Below are positions 1-12,666 of a stretch of DNA of 64,000 bases, piece after piece; within the stretch, counting starts at the first letter, position 1, and the number at the start of each line of letters is the position of its first letter. Location of the stretch: NCBI GenBank assembly GCA_011503125.2, contig WWBZ02000051.1, positions 1,860,001 to 1,924,000 of the forward strand. Direction: 5' to 3'. The notes below the pieces were generated by a model, which worked only from the letters and a program-made list of their open reading frames with translations, did no database searches and was not told the DNA's origin. The stretch comes from Botryosphaeria dothidea. Lineage: Eukaryota; Ascomycota; Dothideomycetes; Botryosphaeriales; Botryosphaeriaceae. The translations under genes were made by a program, and so were the position numbers.

Positions 1-2854
1 CGGCTGATGGCGCGATCCAGCATGGGCTCTCATGAAACGAAACACCTAGTGTAGCCAAAAACGCTGCTGCAACACCAACGCCCGCCAGGGTTGCTTACGC
101 TTACATACGCGTGGCACGGAGGTGCCCACAGCCACTCCACTGCCACTGACTTGCCGCCTTCCGGTCGTCGCCGTGTCGGACGCTCTTGTTGCCCAACCTT
201 GCCTCATCTCTCGTCACCCTGCACGTCCTCGAGGCCGCCTCAAGCATTCATTTTAAAATTGGTCCACACAAGGCTTGTGTTTGATGTCTCGGTGTCCCGC
301 GCGTTCTTTGCGCTCTTTCTCGTGTGCCCTGTCATCTGCTCGCTCCCTGCTGCGCGTCAGCGTCAACGCGTAGCAATCCAATTTATCTGGGACGCACACG
401 CGCGCGTTTGAACGACAATCACGATAAAGAGTTCTCCCCTTCATGTTAATCACAAACCCGGCCACTGGGGCGCGCGACCAGTACCGGGGGCGTGAGCGTG
501 CGCCGCCAGGATCTGTTTCGTTTCGAGGAGCCCTGAACTTTGAGCTTAAAATCCAAATGTCGAAAAGAAACACCTTAAAACCTGGAGCCACGCAACGCAA
601 CACGTGCAGCAGGCAAGTAGCTAACAACAAACTTAACCTTGAGGAGGAAATGAAACAGCGACGGAGTAAGCAGACTTGCAATAATTACACAGAAGGACCA
701 AAGGCAGTGTGGTTACTATACTAAGCCCGCGGAGTCAGTTTCTCAAACGCCACCAACAACTATTCATTCCTTCACACGTCTCAATTTCGTTCCGCGACAA
801 CTCATCTAATCTAATCCGCGATTGGCTAATAAGGTAGGCAGAGATAGAGGCGTCTCTGGGTGTGGAGGCCTGACGCTCTGGACCACCGGCATTGCTGTTC
901 GCTCCGCACCCCACCTCTACGCATTATCGGCTCTACTTTCCTCACCTCCTACTTCTCTCCGCACCTGCAGCAGCGGGGGCAGCTCCGGTCTGGAGTGCAG
1001 TAGTGAGAAAGCAGAGGCAGTCAGGATGGAACGCAGCGCCAAATCAGAGTCGAGGGCCACGCAACAGTGCCAAAAAAGCACGCAACGGTAGTTCGCGGAC
1101 AGCAAGACCAAAAGACTACCAGTCTTGACTTGCTCTGCATCATCCTAAACTCTGATGACTGGGTTGACCAACTCGGGATTTGCTTCGTGGAGCCGAGGAG
1201 AGTAGCGATATTTTTGAAGTTGTTCTAGGATGAGACATGTAACGAGGTAAATACGTACCTTTTCACTTCTGTCAATCTCTTTCTGTTTCCAGCAAGATAT
1301 CAAGGATCTTGGTTGTATTTTTTCTTCCCTACTTCCAACGCGGCCCTATTCTTTTCACCTTCTTTTCAGCTACTTCCCCACATTTTCGTTTCTTCTCTTA
1401 CTTGTTCCCAATGTTTCTTTCCTGTCGAAACGTGTCTGATGGGGCCTTGCTGCATTACCACGTGCTGATGCGTTGTTTTCCTTTGAAGATTATTGCGGAG
1501 TGCATGCAGTAGCGTATGGCGCCTGCGCTAGCCCTGCTCTTTGGATGCCCTCTCTACCCCGCCACACCACCACCACTGCAACCGGGTTATCTCGAACAGT
1601 CGTTTCGTTTCAAGAGCTAAGGAAACGGTGAGGGCAACGGAAACACCAAGGAATATTCCTGTTACGCGGATGGCGTGCCGGTTTGCGCCAGGCCAGCACA
1701 GGCACATGTGTGGATACCCTTCTTTTTGCTGGTGGCGCAGACGCTCCGAACCAGCGCCAACTGCCGCTTCCGCGCCGGCTCCGACACCGGGTGATATTTT
1801 TTCGGCCTCTCCCTGCCTGAGGCTTCGAGACCGCTCGGAGCGTGGCTGACATGGCTGGCGTGGCTTGCTACGTGGTGGTGTTACTGCGGCAGCGGCGCAG
1901 CGGCATACTTTTTTTCCACCTTCGTAAAGGTTGGTGGAAATTGGGGGCGTTTTTTCTTTTCTGCTAGACAATTCGGGAGCGGAAGACTCGCGCTATCTGC
2001 GCCTTGTACTTGCTGGAGGTAGAGGTGCAAAAAAAGAAAAAAAAAAGCAGGGTCTATTCTCAGCCATCATCCACTTGGATGGAGATGCATCTGCAGAGCT
2101 TCAGGAATTAGGCATCCTTGTCCTAAGGTTCTAAAAGTGTTGTTACAGCGTGCGTCAAAGGTGGCGCGGCTTTCCATCCTCCCGAAGAATGCCAGTTTCT
2201 TCGCCGCAAAGAAAACAACAGACCCTTTCAGAACCCCAGGGGGGCCTTGTAGATGGTCAAACACACCCTGAAGCGAAACCTTGTGGACCCTTTGCTTAGA
2301 CTGAGGATTAGTCCAGGTACCAGGCACTTCAACTACTTGGCTCTCTCCGGTTTCGCGTGTATCAGCGTCTTTCTAGAATCAGCCCCCTTCTACCACCCTC
2401 AGCCCTTGCAAGCCCGGCCCGAGGCCACATGGAAACGTGATTGTCACGTTATACCGAACCCCTCGGTCTGTCTTTCTTTTCAACTTCACGCCGTCTTGCT
2501 CACGTCTGCCACAGGCAAATCCACAAAATTTTAGAGTTGTCTCCACCGCTTCACCCAAATAACATTTCCCTTTTCTTCAAGTATCAAGTTATTTTTTTTC
2601 AACTGTCTGGAGTTTACATGCCCTTGCGACGATTTTGGGGCAATTTCAATTAGAAACGTGGCTCGTTCACAATCTTTCCCCGTTGGTGTTGCACCGGACC
2701 TACCTTTGTTCGCGGATGAAGAAGAACGAGGGCAACGAAAATCAACGCGGGGGATGTGCGCACATCGCAACGCCGGGGGGCGATGCCAGGAAAATCAGGC
2801 ATTCCAGCGAAAAACACGTCGACGACGAACCAACGCATGAAAAAAAAAAGTATA

Positions 2855-2875
2855 CACGCACGCACGCACGCGCAC
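2855..2875. repeat. GCAC/CA microsatellite
   Basis: A run of about five CGCA/CACG units follows an A10 homopolymer at 2840-2849. It lies in non-coding sequence. Confidence 0.8.
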
Positions 2876-4674
2876 AGGTAAGGCCGGCCAGCGCCAGCTT
2901 GCGAGCACAAGACTGGTTCGGCGAAATTGTGGAGGCCTATGGGGATCTTCGCGACGGTTTGCTGTGCTGAAGCGGAACGGCGTGATGCTGTCTGAGCTGA
3001 ACTTTCGTCCGCTCGAACGATCGGCGTGCGGGGAAAAGAATGGACATGGAGAATTGAAGGGGAGGATGGGCGGTAAGAAGGCGCCAGCGCGATTATGACG
3101 ATGCAGCGCCGGTATATCACCGTAGTGCTATCTGCCCCCCAGACTTCACGTTTTCCTTGAGTGGGAGAGGAAGGATTGGGGATGCGGAGATGACGAGCTG
3201 CGTGCGCTACTCTGTCGGACCCAAGGGATTCTTGGTCCCATCTCCTTGCATCTTCTCTTCACTTTGCTGAGGATGACGGCGACAGCATGGTGAGTGCCTG
3301 TCCTGGTAAGTATGCTCTTCTCATTATTGCTCCTTGAGCATGCTTGAGCACAGCATGTTGCACCTTCTCCTCTTTGCGCCACCAATCCCTTCCCCCTCGC
3401 GTGTCACTGCGAACTTTCTTTCCTCTACTATGATCATCATACAATGTTGGATGGCTTCGGCGAAATAGACTTTCCGTACCACTCTTTCTTCTCCTTCTCC
3501 TGTCGTAGCACCTGCATGGCATGTCGTCATAGCACGTCGCTCCGCGCCAGGCTCGCTTCACTCGACCAAATCCTTCCACGTCAAAGGGGCGAAGCACGCT
3601 GCGACGAGTCGCGGGGTACGCGAAGAAAGAAAGCGGAAAAGAAAGGGAAGATCAGGGTCCTGAATCCTTCCTCGTACAACCTTCGGCTTTTCTTCCAGTC
3701 GCGTTTCTGCGCTGTGCCGATTGGCGGTAGGGAGGAAAATGTGTCTATCGCTACCCTCTCCCCTGCTTCGCCTGATTTGAAATGATGGACGGCAGTCTCA
3801 AAGCGGGCGGAACCGCAGGTTATTTCATTTCTCGCAACGTGGAAAGGGCAAGAAAAAGAGGCTTTTGCCGGCGGCACCGCCGCAGCAAGAACCGAGACTA
3901 TTGCGTATGCCGCGCTTTTTGCGAAGGGAGCTGTTGGAAGGGGAACGATCGGCACGCTGCATATCAATGCTGGCTGCAACAAGGGGGCTGTTGGCCCGAC
4001 GTGCGTCCGCCGGCTGTGACGTTGCGGTATCGCGCCATTTTCCTGCTCGATGCTCGCGAAGCCTGAGGGAGGATTGGTGAGGGCAGCGAAGGGGGAGAGC
4101 GGGAAGGAGCAGACGCAGGCGCGTGCCGCGCGCAGAGCGAGAGCGAGCGAGAAAGAGCAGGAGTGCTTCGTGTGGAGAAGGCGCCGCGTTCTGTGGAGCC
4201 GGTGCCAGGCACTCCACTCTCTCCACTCCCACAGACTCTGGGGTTTCGCGTGCAATTGCGATGTGGGGAAAAGTAGCATTCCAAGTTGACTCTCGCACGC
4301 CGGCCAAGCATCACTTGCAACCCTGTGTTGCAGCGTCACCCGGCTGTATCCGAGAGGAGACAAAAAAGCCGCAAAACAAGAGACACTGGTGGTGGTGTTT
4401 GTGATTCTTTGGCAGCAGCCACCGCTTACCACGGCGACGTGCAGAAAGTGAGGAGGAAGGGAAAAGAGATCGTTTGCTTGCTCCTCCCAGCATATCGGAT
4501 GCGTTCCCGACGTCGCCCTCTTCAACCACTCGATCTTCCTCTCCATGCACTCATCGATTCCCCCCTCTATCACACGCTCCCGGTCCCGTCTCCTTGTCTT
4601 TCTCTATGTCCGATCTCAGGCATTCATATGACATGTCCGGTTGCTAGGAAAAAGGGCCCCACTCACACAGCCTG

Positions 4675-4721
4675 CCTTGCATGTGTATCCCCCTCAGCCT
4701 TGCATGTGTGCCTCAGCCTTG
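4675..4721. repeat. Short imperfect tandem repeat
   Basis: The 12-mer ccttgcatgtgt occurs at 4675-4686 and 4698-4709, and cctcagccttg occurs at 4692-4702 and 4711-4721. This is a small interleaved direct duplication in non-coding DNA. Confidence 0.8.
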
Positions 4722-5844
4722 TCCGCTTACTCTCCCGTTATGCGGCTGACCGACCTGCAGCAAGCAGCAGCAGACCCTCGAGATTGGAGAGCAGACGACC
4801 TTCTTTGTCTCGCCCACCCGCTCCAGGCCCCCATCAGGCCGTCCACGCAATGCAGTGAGCCTTGTTCACCACGCTCCCCGCTCTGCGCGCTCTACGCAAA
4901 GACTCGACCAGTCGCAAAAAGTTTGATACCGAACGCCTGTTATCATGCGCCTGCGCCTCAGCCTTACATACGCAGACACAGCAAAGAAGATGGTGGGCAG
5001 GGCTTGGCTTGGCACCCGGATATTTGGTCCGGCTATTCCGTGCCGTGGCCGCATTGTTCACATCTCACTTATCAGGGAGCATGCGTGTCATCAGCCCAGT
5101 TGTCTTTTGCCATCAGGACTGCATGAAGAGACCTGCACGATGGACAGCAGATTGAGGCCTGCCAGCATGAACGGGCAGCATAGCAAAGAGGACGTTGCGA
5201 TGCCCTCCCTCCCCAACCGGTACAGGAGAGTGAAGCAGCCAATTACCACCCCACGCGACGACGCTGTTTCCCCGCGAAGTGGCAGCCCATCGACTGGTGG
5301 AACTTCTTGCGTTTATTGCCAAGGCCGGATTGGGAGGATGGTAGACAAGGTTGAGGGGAAGATGCAAGATGATGAAGAAATCACGAGAAAGAAAAGGTGG
5401 GCCAAGCAGATGCAATGAATCTTGTTGGTTCGCTATTATAGTAGAAAGCAGTATGTGCCCCTCCTGCAACGTCTTCGTCAGTGTGGACCCGGACCAATTT
5501 CTAGTAGGCCAGGAAGAACGTCGGCTCGTAATGATCCTTCCACTGCTCGGGATACCCAAAGAAGAATGTGAAGTGAAAATACGTCATCTGCTGTATGTAT
5601 CGTTCAACCAGCCGACCGGGAGACGCCGCGGAGGAGAATCCGGGATCTTCAGACCAGTGAGGAAGGCAGTGACCGAGGGGAAGGGAAATGCATGTGACTT
5701 TGAAGCTGTGGGAAATGGTCAAACCCAACGCTATGCGAAATGTAAGCAGTGGCTTCGGTCTCTTCCCGGAAATCAAAAGTGATACAGAGAGAAATGTGTT
5801 GTGAAATGCCTGAGAAGTGTTGCCGAAACTGTTGAGTAATGTGA

Positions 5845-7145
5845 TCAAGGAAAGACTTTGTTGATGCCGTCGCCAATCCTTGGGTGTGCTGGGCCAGGTG
5901 TCAGTTCTTGCTCGCGCTCCTCGAATATTGTCTGGCAAAGATGCGTACCGACGAGCTTGTCACCGTCACCCTTCTCTAAATCCATGCATGTCTTGTCCGT
6001 GTCGTTCGTGAAGCTTGTGTGGTAGGTCGAGTTTGTCGCCTTGGATGTAGGAGAGATGGGTTCATGGAAACAGGCAGTAGACGAGCTACGCGTAGAGTTG
6101 TGTTCTGCCTTGTGTTTCTTCCATCCAAAGCCGGCCATGAACTTGGGGCGTGCGTGCGGCCTGGGCAAGGTCCGCCGTCCGCCATCATCAACATTAGCAG
6201 CTGCCCAGAGGGAGGTGAGCGGCAGGCAGATGGCCACGGTTGTCATCATGAGAGATCCCAGCTCAGCGAAGATCAGACTAGTAAAGTCAATAATCGCGAG
6301 GATGGCTGTCATGGTAAGCGGTGGTCAAGATAGCTATGGGCGAGGGCGATGTGCTTACTCGGAATGATCAATGTCTGGGTTGCCATGATGAAGACTATCT
6401 GCATTGGCCCAAATTGCTTGAGTCCCAGCTTACGACGGTTCCGGATGGCGAAACCCAGCTTGGCGCAAAACATGAGGCTGAAGAAACAGAGACTGGAGCA
6501 GAGGAGAATAGTAGAAAAATCTGCCAGCCAGGGCAATTGCGGGGTCGGGTAGCCCATGGTCTGCTTGTTGTTCACGACAGTCTGCCAGATGCGGACCAAA
6601 ATGACAGCGAGAGCAAAGAGCACAGATAGCGTCATGATGGCGAAGCGGAGAGAGCGCCTGGCCGTGCCACAGATTATGTTTGCCTGCATGACGAGTGAAA
6701 CCTGGATGCAAATGACCATGAGCTGAGTCGTCGTGGTGGCGAGGATGGAATTGGCGTAGTCCGATTGGGGAATCCTGGAGAAGTCTCCGACCATGAGGAC
6801 GTAAAAGCTGTACCAGGAGGTTGTGTAGATGAGAACGTTCGTGATGGCACGGAAAATGCACAAGAACAGGATGACACCGTTGAGGATGAAGAGTATGGAG
6901 CGGCGCTTCTCGCGTTTGGTAAGGATCAGAAGCATGATCAGCGTGATGAAAGCAGCGCCAATTTGGCTTCCCCAGACGATGGCCGTCCGGATGGCAAACT
7001 GGGCCCAGTAGTCGATCATATCAAGGGTAATGGGAGGTGTCTGCTCGCCGTGACTGTCGAGGAGGACGATTGACTGGTGAAATGGGTCGAACGGCGGGGT
7101 TGGGGTCCCGTTGCCAATAATGGGAGAATCTGGCGGAAAAGCCAT
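5845..7145 (-). CDS. ste2: Alpha-factor-type pheromone receptor (Ste2 family GPCR)
   Basis: Seven-transmembrane receptor of the fungal Ste2/PreB family, expected in the plasma membrane to bind the peptide mating pheromone and signal through the G-protein/MAPK pathway. Exons 7145-6359 and 6305-5845 are joined by a 53-nt intron (GTAAGC...CAG) and give 415 aa. The start at 7145 gives a short extracellular N-terminus without a signal peptide, as in the family. Visible hallmarks are an early helix with GSQIGAAF, an RRS loop after helix 1, and the conserved loop-3/TM6 segment LKQFGPMQIVFIMATQTLII, which continues across the splice into PTILAIIDF (TM7 follows). The C-terminal tail is hydrophilic and Ser/Thr-rich, as expected for a receptor regulated by phosphorylation. 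An in-frame ATG at 7253 would only add a poorly conserved extension. Family assignment is firm; pheromone specificity cannot be read from sequence. Confidence 0.93.
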
Positions 7146-8223
7146 GGCTTCTGGGCAGCTCCTCGAATCCTGAAGATTTGGTGTTGAAAGGTGGACGCGG
7201 GTTCGTTCGGGCTCTGCAAGTGTGGTAGGACGCGGATGAAGACGACGCAACAAGAAAGGCTTTGGCTGATGTTGAATTCGGACTTGAGAGGCGTTGTAGG
7301 TCGATGGGTTTGGCCCATTCTTTGAAAGCTATGGCGGGCTTGATAGGCACAGGTATAGGGGAAGAACAATACTAACGGACACAATGCTAAGGAGTGATGA
7401 TTGTTTGAGACGGGTGAGACGGAGCACAATACCAACGCACACACCTGACGAAAGCACAGACAGCCGGGGCCGCCGATCTCATGACTGTACAAACAGTGAA
7501 TATGAGAACGTGACTAAGTCGCTGAAGAAATCAATGGAGGAGAGGTTTTAGAGGCGGGCCAAGTCGAAATAACATAAGAAAGAGCGACCTGGGCAGGCAG
7601 CGTACCACTGGCCATCCGAAAGAAGACTGCATCACCCAGGTCCTATAAGCAAAGTGAAGTGAGATATGGCAGTACGCATGGCTGAGCTCGTGAAATGACG
7701 AGATGGGCCTGGAAGTATGAACAGCAGCTTGGTGTCTCTTAATTTTGCTTATTCGACAAGCGCATGTTGCTGAAGCCGGAGAAGAAGGCGATGCATATAT
7801 GACCAACGAGGCGACTTGCTTAAGATGCAGGTGTAATATTGTCATTGGAAAAGTGAAGTGGCGACGCAGAGCAAACATATTCTAGCGCAGCCAAAGCGTG
7901 CACGTCACTTCGGATCCAGGAGCGGGCAGCCGGGAAATTTAGTGCAGGTGGAGCCAAAACCTCCCGTGTGCTACCTGCAGCCACGTGTCTGTCTCGTGAG
8001 CATGCAAGGAGAGGCGTGAAGACATGTCGGTCGTTGGAGATGGTGTTGAGAAGAATGCGGGCGTGCACTAGGCCGCATGCGGGAGAGCCATGCGTCAGCG
8101 GTCGGCAGTCCAGCTTCCGCCTGAGAGAGGGCTCCGACACTGGCATCCACCTCCGCCGCCGCCTTCGCAAGTTGCTCCCCCAACACTTTGCTCATGGAGC
8201 CCATTCCTCTCGCCGCTCGCTAG
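7146..8223. promoter_or_regulatory. Divergent intergenic region between ste2 and the Dsc1 gene
   Basis: This 1.08-kb spacer separates the start codons of two divergently transcribed genes, so both promoters must lie here. I see no coding exon and no clear TATA box or pheromone-response element. Confidence 0.5.
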
Positions 8224-10721
8224 ATGGCCAACAATCCGCCACCCTTCCTCTTCCTCCTGGTCATCCTCCTGTTCCTCTACCTCAGCCCCGACCCGCAAAC
8301 TCCTGTCGCATCGCGCAAGCTCGAGCGCATCGTCGACCATGAGCGCGCCGCTCTCGGCACCCTAAATAATTCCACTTTCGGCCATCTGAAAGTTGGTGGC
8401 GAGGATGAGCACTGGCTGAACTTGACCGGCCTCAAGAAGGAGCATGGCTTCCACTGGGAATTACTGGACCATGTTCGCGACCGCGCTCGTGATCAGGCGA
8501 GGTATGTCCTGGGCGAGGACACGGTCGGCCTGATCGATGGAAGCAGTGATCGCTTTCCGCTTGTATACCACAATGTCACCGGCTTTGTTCAGGGCACCTG
8601 GCGCCAGGCCTCCACCTACCAAGGCCCGCATGTCAACCTGTCTGCTATCACCCCGCACGGCACCTACTCGTCGGAGGAATGGAGTCGCAATGTAACAACT
8701 ACTGGCGGGGACATTAGGATCCACTTTGGGGAACGGGAGCATGGTGAAGCGTGGAATACGTCTGCACGAAGAGTTGTCGCAAGGGTTACACTCAGCGAAG
8801 ACACGTCGTATGGCAACTGGTGGGACATGCGTCTTCATGGTGTTCATCTGGTCGATACTGGCGCCATCGTCCTGACTACCACAAGCGAAAAGTAGTGTTT
8901 ATGATCCAATTGCTGAGTTCGCTGCTCACAAATCCCAGGTTCGAGGGCATTTTTGCCCTTCCACACTTTGCCCTGTCGAAGCATGCCTTCACCGTCAGCC
9001 AGGAACTTCTCAACCGGACTCTGAACACCACCATTGAGAAACAAAGCTCCGGGGAGATCGATGACTTCACGCCATGGTCGTCCGTTGTCGAAGGCGAAGA
9101 GGAGCTGTTTTCCGTGCCGCATTGCGAATACATCATGTACCTCCAGCAACATCCGCTGCCATTCCATCCTGCTGAGCCTGTTGAAATTGGCAATGACCTG
9201 GCTATGAAGTCTTTTGAAGACGAGCTGCGCAGTCCATACCGCCTATTTTCTCAATCGCCTCCGGAAATGGTCATGTCAATGGTTGCATTTTCCCCGGACT
9301 GCGGCTTCACGATTGAGTCAAAGGGACCACCGGATATTCCATCACAGGATGGCCAGCACTTGAAGGGCCCAAAGACTGAGGCATATGCAATAATCGCCAG
9401 GCGTCACATTATCTTGTTCGCCGCGGTCATTGGCTCGCAGCTCTTACTTCTAGTGCGGCAAATGAAGGAAGCATCGACGCCATCAACAAGAAGTCGTATC
9501 AGTTTCTACACCATTGCATTGCTCGCTATGGGGGACGGCTTCACTCTTCTTGGATTCGCTTTTGTCGGCATGTCTTATGAGACAATCACCCTTGTACTGC
9601 TTGCCACAGCCTACGTGGCATTTCTGTCTGCCGTCTTCTTCGGCATGGGATTTCTGAAAGAAATTTGGACTGTTCAGTCTGCTGAACGCGGGGGGGACGA
9701 GAGGCGAAGCACTTCGAACTCTGCCCGCGCGACGCCGACTCCTACTCAGCCTGGCAGTGGGAGCGACACACCTTCGGCTCAGGCACCAGCTCCTGTCATC
9801 TCGGCAGCTGGCGCCGACACATTGCCTCTGCCTGTCACCGCTCGGCAAGTCGTCAATAGTGGAGCAACGCCAATCATAATACCTTCAGACCAGGATATAG
9901 ACGCAGAGCTCGCGGACAACGAGAACAACGCGAATACCGCCGATAACGAGCGATCGTCACGATACGGGTTCGGGACCGTCTACTTCCGCTTCTATCTTCT
10001 ACTGTTTGGTCTGGTCTTCTTATCTCTTCACGCAACAACATGGCCGTCTTCGCTCCAGGCTGTATACAGCACTGTCCTCATTTTCACCTACTTCTCTTTT
10101 TGGACGCCGCAAATATATCGCAACATCATGCGCAACTGCAGGAAAGCTCTGCGCTGGGATTATGTGGTTGGCCAGAGCCTTCTCCGTCTCCTGCCCTTCT
10201 ACTACTTGTTCGCATACCCTGGAAACGTTCTTCTCCTGAAGCCCGACCTCAAATTCCTCGCCGTGCTTAGTGGCTGGGTATGGCTGCAAGTTTGCGCGCT
10301 CTTCAGCCAGGAGCATCTCGGACCCCGATTCTTCGTCAGAGAGAGCTGGGTGCCGCCGGCCTACGACTATCACCCCGTGCTGCGCGCAGATGAGGAGGGC
10401 GCAAGTCTGCCCTCCGGAGGCAAGGTGCTTGCGGGCGAGGACTCGGGATTATCGTCGGCTACCAAGGCAGGCGAATCCCGCGATAAGGGTAAGAAGGTGT
10501 TCGACTGCACCATCTGCATGCAGGACTTGGAGGTGCCAGTCGTGCCTGCTGGTGCGGGCGATGGCGATGGAGGGTCGACGGGGCTGTCGGCCAGCTTACT
10601 GGCGAGGAGAGCGTACATGGTGACGCCGTGTAGACACATTTTCCATAGTGTGTGCTTGGAGGGCTGGATGCGGTATCGGCTGCAGTGTCCCATTTGTAGA
10701 GAGACGCTTCCGCCGTTGTAG
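8224..10721 (+). CDS. dscA: Golgi Dsc E3 ubiquitin ligase, RING subunit (Dsc1/DscA/Tul1)
   Basis: Transmembrane RING E3 ligase of the Dsc complex, which acts in Golgi/endosome membranes in membrane-protein quality control and, in several fungi, in SREBP activation. Exons 8224-8891 and 8939-10721 are joined by a 47-nt intron with a weak donor (GTAGTG). The join gives 816 aa and restores the family motif SEK-FEGIFALPHFAL. The N-terminus has a signal-anchor-like hydrophobic run, followed by a luminal domain rich in N-glycosylation sites. Multiple membrane helices lie at about residues 380-690, interrupted by a Ser/Thr/Pro-rich loop. The C-terminal RING at about residues 745-812 starts FDCTICMQDL and has CRHIFHSVCLEGWM and CPICRETLPPL, so all zinc ligands are present. 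Its 3' end is only 73 bp from the converging next gene. Confidence 0.93.
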
Positions 10722-10794
10722 ATGTATGTGAATGGATCGGGTGGCATTGTGATAGATGGGGTAATCTAAGCTTGTTACATTTCCGTGGCGTCCT

Positions 10795-11750
10795 TCACCT
10801 TCTTCTTCTCTCCTCTCCTGGCAACTCCGCCACCCCCCGCATTTCTATGTCGTGTCCCTGCAGCTCGGCTGGTCGAGAGTGCATCGAAGGCATCTCACTC
10901 CACACTTCTTGTAGCTGTTTCTCTTGCCCCGATGCCTGCCACGGATATTGCTGGTGCTGTTGCTGCGGTGCTATGTGTTCATTCGGCCCATCGGCTTCAC
11001 GAGGGCGGCTGCTCCTATGGCGGCGGAAGAAACAAAACCAGGCAAATAGGCTTGCCAGAGCGAGGGCTACAGCCACAGCACCGATGCCAATGCCTGCTTT
11101 GGCTCCGGCACTCAGCGTCGTCTTTGCTACAGCTTGTGCCGTGGATGTTGCTGCAGCTGTGGTTACGCCGGTGAACGATGGTGTCACTGTCGAGGAGGTG
11201 GAGACACTTGATGTCAGTGATGTGGTGGGTATTGCTGTAGCACTGGCTGTTCGTGTTGTTGAACGAATTGTGGAGGACATCGCAGCCGCGGCGAGGACGA
11301 GGAATCCGGGCGAGGATATCTCCACAGTATCAACGCGGTACAGCGTACGTGGAGAGGTAGCTGGCTTGAAGCGCAGCACGTACTTGGCCGACTTGGAAAG
11401 CTGGGAGTCCGGGATGTTGATGTTCCAGGTGTACGACCCGTCTACCGATATGTCGATGTCTTCTCGAAGGACGTCAGCTCAATTCATCAGTGAGAGGCAG
11501 CGAACAGATGAGTTGAGACCATACTTGTAACTAAGCCTGAGTACTGGACTTCATTGTAGTTGAATGTTGTTATCCAAAGGTCGTCCGTCGAATCATTCAT
11601 GGCTTGCCATGAGAGTGGCAGCGTTTGTCCAGATTGAAAAGTCTGTGACAGGTCACCTTTGTCACCATCGGGAACCCTCCACAGGTTCTGATATGTCAGC
11701 GCAAGTATCGAGGCCGGAAAAGCAAGCAAAAGTAGGAAAAGTCGAGACAT
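10795..11750 (-). CDS. Secreted single-pass Ser/Thr-rich cell-surface glycoprotein
   Basis: Exons 11750-11525 and 11477-10795 (47-nt intron) give 302 aa; an ATG at 11759 would add three residues. The order is a cleavable signal peptide (MSRLFLLLLAFPASILA), an ectodomain of about 110 residues with alternating strands and a YTWNI motif, a Ser/Thr/Ala-rich stalk likely to be O-mannosylated, one transmembrane helix (AGIGIGAVAVALALASLFAW) with a basic stop-transfer FFRRHRSSR, and a Gln-rich cytosolic tail. The ectodomain loosely resembles the Kre9/Knh1-like N-terminal domain of fungal wall proteins. A wall-associated or Mid2-like sensor role is inference from architecture only. It converges on the Dsc1 gene. 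Confidence 0.75.
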
Positions 11751-12666
11751 TTTTGTCATCTCCGGGGGGCGGTGCTGTTGGCTCGCATGATATTCCAGGA
11801 GAGGGCGAAGAGAAGAGGACGCTAAGCATTGACTCTGGTTCTTAGGCAACATACATAGATAGGCACCTGTCTAAGCGCCCATGGCTGAGCTTAGACTGAA
11901 TGAATGGCTTGAACGCCCCGAGCTGCTGTGCCGCACTGTGCCGCACTGCGCCGCAGCTGGGATGACCACATAACAGTGGACAACAACGCGTCGTCGTGAA
12001 GGATTCACTGCAACATAAGACATGAAACATGAGCCAATGCTGCATCATTCGAATTTCTTCTTTGAACGAGAAGAGACTATCAACTACAACTTGATGTGGA
12101 TAAACAGTGCTTCTGGTCAGTTGGGGTCCAAACTGTGTCAATATGTTCCACAATACGCTCTTTGAGATCAGAACCAAGAATATTCCGTAGCCCATCGGTA
12201 CTGTGCTTAATCTTCGAGGTACCACAGCTGAAAGTCAAACCCTTGCGCCAAGGAACAAGTGTGACTGCCACCCCAGATATCCAGGCTGCACTGCGTACGT
12301 TTCAGACCCGCGCCGCACAGTAGGACCAGAGCTTTGGGAGTGCTCGCTAAAAGTATCCGCTTCCATTTCTTGGAAGGGAACTATTCGACCAATCATGATA
12401 CAATCTGGAGTGATTCGAACACGTTCGTGTGGGGCGACGACGTGCTGTGCCGCACTTCCGCGCGCTTGATGCATCACTTGTGATTTCGAGACTTAAAAAA
12501 GCAGCGCCATGGCGCACCCATGTCGATTGGCCGTGGTATCGCGGCCCCTGAACCACGATAGCTTGCCGCTCACTGTTTGATTCTCCTACCTCACCCCGTC
12601 GACACTTGTTTTACAAAACCATTTCCGGTCCATCATCCAGCTCATGCTTCTCGTACCAGCTCCACA
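11751..12666. other. Divergent intergenic region with a repeated GC-rich word
   Basis: This 0.9-kb spacer lies between the start of the surface glycoprotein and that of the GH47 gene. No coding exon is supported. The 14-mer tgctgtgccgcact occurs at 11925-11938 and 12443-12456, and the first copy is partly tandem with more gtgccgcact units to 11957. Confidence 0.55.
11925..11957. repeat. Tandem gtgccgcact units
   Basis: Two exact copies of gtgccgcact (11929-11938 and 11939-11948) are followed by a degenerate third. One more copy of the word lies at 12443-12456. Confidence 0.8.

Larger units (their letters stand above)
1..5844. other. Long gene-poor stretch
   Basis: I find no coding region I can support in these 5.8 kb. 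Open frames on both strands are short, overlap each other, have arginine-, serine- and cysteine-rich translations, and do not join into a recognisable protein. The stretch holds CT-rich tracts, a short GCAC microsatellite at 2855-2875 and a small direct repeat near 4675-4721. It lies downstream of the STE2-type gene, which is transcribed toward it. It could hold a long non-coding transcript or the 5' region of a gene outside the window; nothing in the sequence decides this. Confidence 0.6.

Noticed and set aside
3581..4573. 330-codon minus-strand frame in the gene-poor region
   Set aside because: It is low-complexity, Ser/Cys/His-rich and overlapped by open frames on the other strand. No domain and no family similarity is visible.
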